Assembly: GCA_036389795.1 (NCBI GenBank)
Contig: DASVWD010000013.1
Span: 1-33,531 of the forward strand
Source: Longimicrobium sp.
GTDB taxonomy: Bacteria > Gemmatimonadota > Gemmatimonadetes > Longimicrobiales > Longimicrobiaceae
Length of the DNA: 33,531 nucleotides
Direction of reading: 5' to 3'
Below, piece after piece: positions 27,505-33,531 of the stretch (position 1 is the first letter of the stretch; every line of letters begins with the position of its first letter). Both the position numbers and the translations under genes were made by a program. The notes under the pieces were generated by a model that did no database searches, had not been told where the DNA came from, and worked only from the letters and a program-made list of their open reading frames with translations.

Positions 27505-29958
27505 CTACTTCTTCGCGAGGGGGACGCGCCAGACGCGCTCGGCGTACTCGCGCACGGAGCGGTCGCTGCTGAAGCGGCCGCAGCGGGCCACGTTCAGGAT
27601 CGACGAGCGCGTCCACGCCTCGGGGTCGCGGTACGCCGCGTCGACCCGCACCTGCGCCTCCAGGTAGGCGTCGAAGTCGGCCAGCACCATGAAGGGGTCG
27701 TGGTGCAGGAGCCCCTCCACCAGCGGCCGGAAGAGCCCCGGCTCCTCGGGCGCGAGGATGCCGCTGCCGACGAAGTCGAGCACGCGCCGGAGCCGCGGGC
27801 TCTTCTCCGGCTCCTCGCGCGGGTTGTAGCCGGCCGCCTTCCTCGCCTCCACCTGGTCGGAGGTGAGCCCGAAGATGAAGATGTTCTCTTCGCCCACCGC
27901 CTCGGCGATCTCGACGTTGGCGCCGTCGAGCGTGCCGATGGTCAGCGCGCCGTTCAGCGCGAACTTCATGTTCCCGGTGCCCGAGGCCTCGAAGCCGGCG
28001 GTGGAGATCTGCTCGGAGAGGTCGCTGCCGGGGAAGATCCGCTCGGCCAGCGACACCCGGTAGTCGGGGATGAAGGCCACCTTCAGCACCCTGGCCACCC
28101 GCTCGTCGGCGTTGACCACCCCGGCCACGGCGTTGATCAGGCGGATGATCAGCTTGGCCGCGTGGTAGGTGGGCGCCGCCTTCCCGCCGAAGACCACCAC
28201 GCGCGGCACGGCGTCGGGGGCGTCGGCGTCGCGCAGCTCCAGGTAGCTGTCCACCACCCGGAGGGCGTTCAGCAGCTGGCGCTTGTACTCGTGCATGCGC
28301 TTGACGTGCACGTCCATGAGCGCCGCCGGGTCCACCCGCACCCCGGCCTCCTTCCCCACCAGGTGCGCCAGGCGCTGCTTGTTGCGCGCCTTCACCGCCC
28401 GCCAGCGCTCGCGGAAGGCGGCGTCGTCGGCGAACGGCTCCAGGGCGGCCAGCTGGTCCAGGTCGGTGACCCAGCCGTCGTCGATCTTCTCCGTGACCAG
28501 CGCCGACTGGGCGGGGTTGCCCTTGAGCATCCAGCGCCGCTGCGTGACGCCGTTGGTCACCGAGGTGAAGCGCTCGGGCCACAGCTCGTGGAACTCGTGG
28601 AAGATGCGGCGCTGGAGGATCTCGGTGTGCAGCGCGGCCACGCCGTTCACGGTGTGGCTCCCCACGATGGCCAGGTGCGCCATGCGGACCACGCCGCCCG
28701 AGACGATGGCCATGCGCTCCTCGCGGGCGCCGTCGCCGGGGAACGCCTCGCGCACGCGGTCGCGGAAGCGCCGGTCGATCTCGCGCACGATCTCCAGGTG
28801 GCGCGGCAGGAGCCGGCCGAAGAGGTCGGCGCCCCACACCTCCAGCGCCTCGGGGAGCACCGTGTGGTTGGTGTAGGCGAAGGTGCCGCGGGCGATGTTG
28901 AACGCCTGGTCCCACTCCATCGCGTGCTCGTCCATCAGGAGCCGCATGAGCTCGGGGATGGCGACCGCCGGGTGGGTGTCGTTCAGCTGCACCTGCACCT
29001 TGTCGGTGAAGTCGGCGAAGCTCCGCCGCTCGGTGAGGTAGCGCCGGACGATGTCCTGCAGCGTGGCAGAGACGAAGAAGTACTGCTGCTTGAGGCGGAG
29101 CTCCTTCCCCGCCCCGGTGTCGTCGGGGGGGTAGAGCACCTTGGAGATCGTCTCCGAGTCGGTCTTGGCCTCCACCGCCGCCAGGTAGTTGCCGGAGATG
29201 AAGTCCTCCAGGTCGAACTCCTCGGTGGCCTTGGCGGCCCAGAGGCGCAGCGTGTTGACGGTGTTGTTGCAGTAGCCGGGGATCGGCGTGTCGTAGGCCA
29301 TGGCCAGCACGTCGCTGGTGCCGGCCCACTCGAAGTGCACGCGCCCGCGCTCGTCCGGCACGCCGCGGACGTGCCCGTAGAACTTCACCCGGTAGGTGCG
29401 GTCGGGACGGGCGATCTCCCAGGGGTTGTCGTCGCGCAGCCAGCTGTCGGCGCGCTCCACCTGCCGCCCGTCGACGATGGCCTGGCGGAAGATCCCGTGC
29501 TCGTAGCGGATGCCGTACCCCCACCCGGGGAGCTCCAGCGTGGCCATGGAGTCCAGGTAGCACGCCGCCAGCCGCCCCAGGCCGCCGTTGCCGAGCCCGG
29601 CGTCGGGCTCGGCCTCGCGCAGGTCCTCCAGGTCGTAGCCCAGCTCCTCCAGCGCCTCGGCGGTGGGGCCGTCCAGGTCCAGGTTGACGAGCGCGTTGCC
29701 GAGCGTGCGCCCCATCAGGAACTCGAGGGAGAGGTAGTAGACCCGCTTGGCGTCGGCGCGGCGGTAGCGCGCCTCGGTGGCGGCCCACTTCTCGGCCAGG
29801 CGGTCGCGAATGGTCCAGGCCGCGCTCATGTAGACGTCGCGGTCGGTGGCGCTGGCGCGGTCGCGGGCCAGCGTGTAGGTCAGGTGCTCGGAGATGGCGC
29901 GCTTGAGCGACTCCACGCGCGTGGAGCGGCGCCCCGCGTCGAGGGACTGGATGCTCAT
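27505..29958 (-). CDS. glgP: Glycogen/starch/alpha-glucan phosphorylase
   Basis: An 817-residue PLP enzyme that releases glucose-1-phosphate from glycogen or maltodextrin. Strong family motifs are visible: VYYLSLEFLMGRTLGNAL near the start, DDNPWEIARP, VQLNDTHPAVAIPELMR, and the PLP site EASGTGNMKFALNGALTIGT with Lys665. The length and ends are as for full bacterial GlgP. The ATG at 29958 has no obvious ribosome binding site and lies right after an AT-rich TTTTATCTC, so a short or absent leader is possible. It follows the histidine kinase by 155 bases on the same strand; functional linkage is not evident. Confidence 0.97.
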   Translation of the reverse strand: MSIQSLDAGRRSTRVESLKRAISEHLTYTLARDRASATDRDVYMSAAWTIRDRLAEKWAATEARYRRADAKRVYYLSLEFLMGRTLGNALVNLDLDGPTAEALEELGYDLEDLREAEPDAGLGNGGLGRLAACYLDSMATLELPGWGYGIRYEHGIFRQAIVDGRQVERADSWLRDDNPWEIARPDRTYRVKFYGHVRGVPDERGRVHFEWAGTSDVLAMAYDTPIPGYCNNTVNTLRLWAAKATEEFDLEDFISGNYLAAVEAKTDSETISKVLYPPDDTGAGKELRLKQQYFFVSATLQDIVRRYLTERRSFADFTDKVQVQLNDTHPAVAIPELMRLLMDEHAMEWDQAFNIARGTFAYTNHTVLPEALEVWGADLFGRLLPRHLEIVREIDRRFRDRVREAFPGDGAREERMAIVSGGVVRMAHLAIVGSHTVNGVAALHTEILQRRIFHEFHELWPERFTSVTNGVTQRRWMLKGNPAQSALVTEKIDDGWVTDLDQLAALEPFADDAAFRERWRAVKARNKQRLAHLVGKEAGVRVDPAALMDVHVKRMHEYKRQLLNALRVVDSYLELRDADAPDAVPRVVVFGGKAAPTYHAAKLIIRLINAVAGVVNADERVARVLKVAFIPDYRVSLAERIFPGSDLSEQISTAGFEASGTGNMKFALNGALTIGTLDGANVEIAEAVGEENIFIFGLTSDQVEARKAAGYNPREEPEKSPRLRRVLDFVGSGILAPEEPGLFRPLVEGLLHHDPFMVLADFDAYLEAQVRVDAAYRDPEAWTRSSILNVARCGRFSSDRSVREYAERVWRVPLAKK

Positions 29959-30113
29959 GAGATAAAACGGAATCCGGGCGGAGACTGCGAGAGGACCGGC
30001 TCACGGGGTCGCGTCGCCGGTGACAAAGGTACGGCGAGGGACTGCGGACTGGGTGTGTACCGGAAGCTAGCCTCGCGGGTTCCGCCGCGAAAGGGAGGGG
30101 GCCGAAGTGCCCG

Positions 30114-31349
30114 TCACTGCGGCGCTTGCGACCCGCCCGCCGCGCGCCTGTCCTCGGCGCGGCGGCAGGGGAGCGCGATCAGGAAGCGCGAGCCCTCCGC
30201 GCCCTCGAACTCGGCCCAGGCGCGCCCGCCCAGCGCCTCCACCGTCTCGCGCACGATGGAGAGGCCCAGGCCCGTCCCCTCCACCGCGGTGACCGTGTCG
30301 CCGTGGGCGCGGAAGAAGCGGGTGAAGAGCCGCTCGCGCTGCTCGGGGGGCACTCCCAGCCCGTTGTCCTCCACCTCGATCACCAGCTCGCAGACGGGGC
30401 CCTGGGCGCCGGGGGCGCCCAGGCGGGCGCGCACCTCCACCCACTTCTCGGGCCGGTCGGGGTCGGCGTACTTGATGGCGTTGGAGACGTAGTTGGTCAG
30501 GCACAGCTCCACGGCCGCGGCGTTGACCTCCACCTCGGGGAGCTGCTGGACGCGCACCTGCACCCCGCGCGCGTGCGCCATCTCGCGCAGCTGCCGGGCG
30601 ACCTCGGCGGCCACGCGGGGGAGCAGCACGTTGCGCTGCTGGCGCACGCCGTCGGGGTTCATGCGCGAGAGCTCCAGCAGGTTCTGCAGCACCGCCTGCA
30701 TCCCCTCGGCGTTCTCGGCCACCATGCGCGCGAAGCGGGTGCGCTGCCCGGGGTCGGCCGCGATGACGGGGTCGGCCAGGAGCTGCCCGGCGCCCAGCAC
30801 CGCGGCGATGCGGTTCTTCAGCTCGTGGCTCACCATGCGGTTGAAGGAGCGCAGCCGCTCCTCGCGCTCGCTCACCCGCTCGGCGGCCAGGCGCAGGTAG
30901 CGCGCGGTGGTCACCTGCTGGATGACGGACACCGCACGGAAGAGGCGGTGGGCGCACGCCAGCAGCTCGCCGCGCGAGCACTCCTCGTCGATCTCGTCGG
31001 CGGTGCGCGCCAGGAAGGAGAAGAGCACGCCGCCCAGCAGCTCGTACTCCTTCAGGATCTCGTGCGCGTCGAAGCCCTGCGACCAGCGCAGCTCGCCCAG
31101 CTCGATCGCCTTCCCCATGACCGGCGCGTCGGCGGTGATCTCGTCGCGGGGGTCCTCCAGGTAGTCGGCGATGCTGTCCATGAGCAGCGGGACGTGGTCC
31201 AGCAGCTCGTCGGTGGGGAAGACCTGGTTGGGATCGAGCTCCACCCGCGCGGCGATGCGGTCCAGCCAGCGGCGGGTGAGCTCCTCGCGCGAGGCGCGGA
31301 TGCGCCCGGCGAGCGCCCCCGCCAGCCGGCAGTTGACGTTGATCTCCAT
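30114..31349 (-). CDS. Cytoplasmic sensor histidine kinase with RsbRD_N domain
   Basis: A 411-residue kinase without membrane segments. Residues 10-150 form a helical RsbRD_N-type sensory domain (SREELTRRWLDRIAARV, then GFDAHEILKEYELLGGVLF). The dimerisation and phosphoacceptor segment has His175 in RMVSHELKNR. The ATPase domain shows the N-box (LTNYVSNAIKYA), G1 box VEDNGLGVP and G2 box GTGLGLS (358-364). No receiver domain or response-regulator gene is nearby, so its partner is elsewhere. The ATG at 31349 is chosen from domain position; its ribosome binding site is weak, and the open frame reaches 31568. Confidence 0.9.
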   Translation of the reverse strand: MEINVNCRLAGALAGRIRASREELTRRWLDRIAARVELDPNQVFPTDELLDHVPLLMDSIADYLEDPRDEITADAPVMGKAIELGELRWSQGFDAHEILKEYELLGGVLFSFLARTADEIDEECSRGELLACAHRLFRAVSVIQQVTTARYLRLAAERVSEREERLRSFNRMVSHELKNRIAAVLGAGQLLADPVIAADPGQRTRFARMVAENAEGMQAVLQNLLELSRMNPDGVRQQRNVLLPRVAAEVARQLREMAHARGVQVRVQQLPEVEVNAAAVELCLTNYVSNAIKYADPDRPEKWVEVRARLGAPGAQGPVCELVIEVEDNGLGVPPEQRERLFTRFFRAHGDTVTAVEGTGLGLSIVRETVEALGGRAWAEFEGAEGSRFLIALPCRRAEDRRAAGGSQAPQ

Positions 31350-31647
31350 CGCGTCGGAGCGCGTGCCCTGCACGGGTCTCCTCCCCCATCGCACGGAAGC
31401 CGCCGCCCGGGTGACGGCGGGCCGCCGGATGGAGGAGGAAAGCACGATGCGGGCCACGCGGGGGACCGAAGGGAGCGACGAGGGCACCTCACTTGAATTC
31501 CGACAAACTACTGTGTACCCGGTTCCATTAATGTTCGGCGGCGTTCCCAGTCTACTAACCGAAAGCACCCATGCAGAAGCCGCTCCGGAATGTGAACAGC
31601 GGCTCCAATCCTGAAGATGCGCACGGGTGTTGCACAGTGGATGTTTT

Positions 31648-32589
31648 ATGGGACGATACGAGATTGCACTGCTTCCGTTCGCACAACTCTCACCCCAGGC
31701 GTGCGAGGCGCTTGCAGTTGCGCTAGAAGAAGCCCAAGAGGTGCTGATCTCATGGAATCTGAGGCAAACCGAGAATGGAAGAATCGCCAGAGCAATCCGG
31801 CAACTTCATACAGTCGCTATGAATGGCTCGTTCGGTAGCACAAAGGCGCAACTCTATGAAACAGCACGCGCGATTTTTCTCGCGAATGACCTTTACGTTA
31901 TCACCCGTACTCTTCCTAGTGAGCGCGACGATCCTATCGCTCAGGAACTGGCGGCGATACTCGGCGGCTCTTTAACGGAAGACACCCACGATCGACGCGC
32001 ATACGAGATGCAGAGCCAGTTCTGGTTCGGCACGCTCCTGGCCCAGTCTGAGTTACATCCTACCTTACTTGCGGGAGTAGGACGCCGGCCGGACTTCATA
32101 GTTACCGTCGATAACGTACGACTGGCTGTGGAAGTTAAGCGTCCGACATCCATCAGCGCGGCTGAATACGCCGTCCGCAAGGCTCACCGCCAAATACGTG
32201 AGTTGGGAATCCCTGGGATCGTGGCACTCGACCTGTCGGATGCCATCGGCCTTCGGCAACTTGACACAGAGCGTGCACGGGCGAGCGGTGCTGTCCGACC
32301 GCATGATCTGGCTCGACAGCCATTCAATGAAGCTGCGGAACAGGTGCGGCATTACATTGATTCGAACAGACCAAATCGGTTCGAGCGGCTCCTCGGGCTG
32401 ATCTTTTACGCGCGCTACTGCGTGTGGCACGCACCTGAAAGCTCAGACCTGGACTTTGGCCTCTTTCTGAATGGACATATTTTCGAAAACGTCGCTGGAG
32501 GAATCTACGACCATTTCGCTATACGGATGCTAGGGCGGCTAGTGCCCGGTATCGAGAATCTCACCGGCAATCCTTTCATACGTGAGTAG
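31648..32589 (+). CDS. Orphan protein with PD-(D/E)XK-like motif, lower GC
   Basis: About 313 residues from the ATG at 31648; a GTG at 31627 would add seven. The family is not recognised. Residues 145-166 read GVGRRPDFIVTVDNVRLAVEVKRP, abbreviated as PD (148-149), then E162-x-K164, the layout of a PD-(D/E)XK nuclease active site. Glu120 in a helix before it may complete the site. A helical N-terminal region precedes and a C-terminal region rich in aromatic residues follows (LGLIFYARYCVWHAP). GC content looks near half, clearly below its neighbours, and codon use differs, so transfer is likely. No restriction methylase or other defence gene is adjacent. Confidence 0.75.
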   Translation: MGRYEIALLPFAQLSPQACEALAVALEEAQEVLISWNLRQTENGRIARAIRQLHTVAMNGSFGSTKAQLYETARAIFLANDLYVITRTLPSERDDPIAQELAAILGGSLTEDTHDRRAYEMQSQFWFGTLLAQSELHPTLLAGVGRRPDFIVTVDNVRLAVEVKRPTSISAAEYAVRKAHRQIRELGIPGIVALDLSDAIGLRQLDTERARASGAVRPHDLARQPFNEAAEQVRHYIDSNRPNRFERLLGLIFYARYCVWHAPESSDLDFGLFLNGHIFENVAGGIYDHFAIRMLGRLVPGIENLTGNPFIRE

Positions 32590-32679
32590 CGTGGCTCCGC
32601 GTTCTCCCCCTCGCAATTCCCGACCTGTTTGCATACTTTCGACTCTCCTCCATCGACGCATCGATCCCCATCCGTCGCC

Positions 32680-33531
32680 ATGAAGCGAATCGCCCTGCCC
32701 GCCCTGCTCCTCGCCGCCTGCGCGCCGGCCGCGCCGCCGGGCCCCGCGCCGCGCCTGGCGGAGCTGGAGGCGGAGGTGCGCGAGATCATCCGCCGGGGCG
32801 CGGGCGACACGGCCGAGGTGTCGGTGGCGTTCCTGGACCTGGAGACGGGCGACTCGCTCCTGGTCGACGCCCACCGGGTGTTCCACGCGGCCAGCACCAT
32901 GAAAGTGCCGGTGATGCTGGAGCTCTTCCGCCGCGCCGACGCGGGCGAGGTCTCGCTGGACGACCCGGTCGAGGTGCGCAACGGGTTCCGCAGCATCTTC
33001 GACGGGAGCGCCTACACCCTCTCGGCCGACGACGACAGCGACTCCACCCTCTACGTCCGCGTGGGAAGCCGCGTCCCCATGCGCGAGCTGATCGGGCTGA
33101 TGATCACCCGCTCCAGCAACCTGGCCACCAACCTGCTGATCGACACGGCGGACCCGAAGCGGATCGAGCGGACGCTGGCCGGGCTCGGCGCGGCGGAGAT
33201 GAAGGTGCTGCGCGGCGTGGAGGACGGCCCCGCCTACCGGGCGGGGATGAACAACACCACCACGGCGTACGGCTTCGCGCGGGTGCTGGCGGCGGTGGCC
33301 GGCGGCCGCTCCGCCTCGCCCGCCGCCAGCCGCGAGATGGTGGAGATCCTGGGGCGGCAGGAGTTCACGGAGATGATCCCCGCCGGCCTGCCGCCCGGCA
33401 CCCGCTCGGCCAACAAGACGGGGAGCATCACCCGCATCGCCCACGACGGCGCCATCGTCTTCCCCGAGGGGCGCGCGCCCTACGTGCTGGTGGTGCTCAC
33501 CCGCGGCTTCGCCTCGTCGCGGACGGCGGCG
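32680..33531 (+). CDS. Class A beta-lactamase-like serine hydrolase (partial, 3' end cut)
   Basis: At least 284 residues; the frame is open to the window edge. The signal peptide has lipobox LLAAC (Cys14), so it is probably lipid-anchored. Active-site motifs: STMK (Ser72-Lys75), S-S-N (145-147, where class A enzymes have S-D-N), a Glu at 181 in GVEDG where the deacylating Glu is expected, and KTG (246-248). The Ser for Asp change in the second motif and the loose omega loop leave beta-lactamase activity uncertain; another serine-hydrolase role is possible. Confidence 0.88.
   Translation, partial: MKRIALPALLLAACAPAAPPGPAPRLAELEAEVREIIRRGAGDTAEVSVAFLDLETGDSLLVDAHRVFHAASTMKVPVMLELFRRADAGEVSLDDPVEVRNGFRSIFDGSAYTLSADDDSDSTLYVRVGSRVPMRELIGLMITRSSNLATNLLIDTADPKRIERTLAGLGAAEMKVLRGVEDGPAYRAGMNNTTTAYGFARVLAAVAGGRSASPAASREMVEILGRQEFTEMIPAGLPPGTRSANKTGSITRIAHDGAIVFPEGRAPYVLVVLTRGFASSRTAA

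Overview
The window is about 33.5 kb of very GC-rich bacterial DNA. It carries lone NRPS and SusC-like receptor genes, many lipoproteins, and two small peptides that begin with a KK[L/I]RLD..L.VES[F/Y] leader. This combination, plus intergenic repeats built from AGTGCG units, suggests Gemmatimonadota, most likely a Longimicrobium-like organism. That assignment is an inference from gene style; there is no rRNA or other marker gene here. No tRNA, rRNA, CRISPR array, transposase or phage gene was seen.

Layout, left to right. (1) 1-2.5 kb: a secreted chymotrypsin-fold protease and a small lipoprotein on the minus strand with overlapping ends. (2) 2.5-10.8 kb, plus strand: a one-module C-A-T-TE nonribosomal peptide synthetase, a SusC-like TonB-dependent receptor and an aldo/keto reductase, separated by repeat-rich spacers. 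(3) 10.8-12.45 kb: an AAA ATPase/DUF234 (nuclease-like) gene broken by a one-base frameshift and bracketed by 38-bp imperfect inverted repeats, each holding an inward-facing sigma70-like promoter. (4) 12.6-17.9 kb: a lipoprotein glycoside-hydrolase-like protein, a DUF433/DUF5615 toxin-antitoxin pair, a small one-TM protein, a cluster of three structured repeat families, and a haloalkane-dehalogenase-like hydrolase divergent from a TetR regulator with an operator-like palindrome between them. (5) 18.0-23.5 kb: two candidate RiPP precursors (108 aa with 24 Cys; 69 aa with 6 Cys) on either side of a minus-strand block holding a methyltransferase-family membrane protein, DUF1330, DUF4037, a lipoprotein and a Tat-type amidase. 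(6) 24.0-31.4 kb: a GNAT acetyltransferase and metal-dependent amidohydrolase pair, a DUF6090 membrane protein, glycogen phosphorylase and a cytoplasmic RsbRD_N-type histidine kinase. (7) 31.6 kb to the end: a lower-GC orphan protein with a PD-(D/E)XK-like motif, then a class A beta-lactamase-like lipoprotein cut by the window edge.

Most of the window is ordinary chromosomal coding. The least ordinary parts are the two leader-sharing, Cys-rich precursor peptides with no modification enzyme in sight, the inverted-repeat-bounded ATPase/nuclease unit, and a set of intergenic repeats whose hairpins are kept by compensating base changes between copies.
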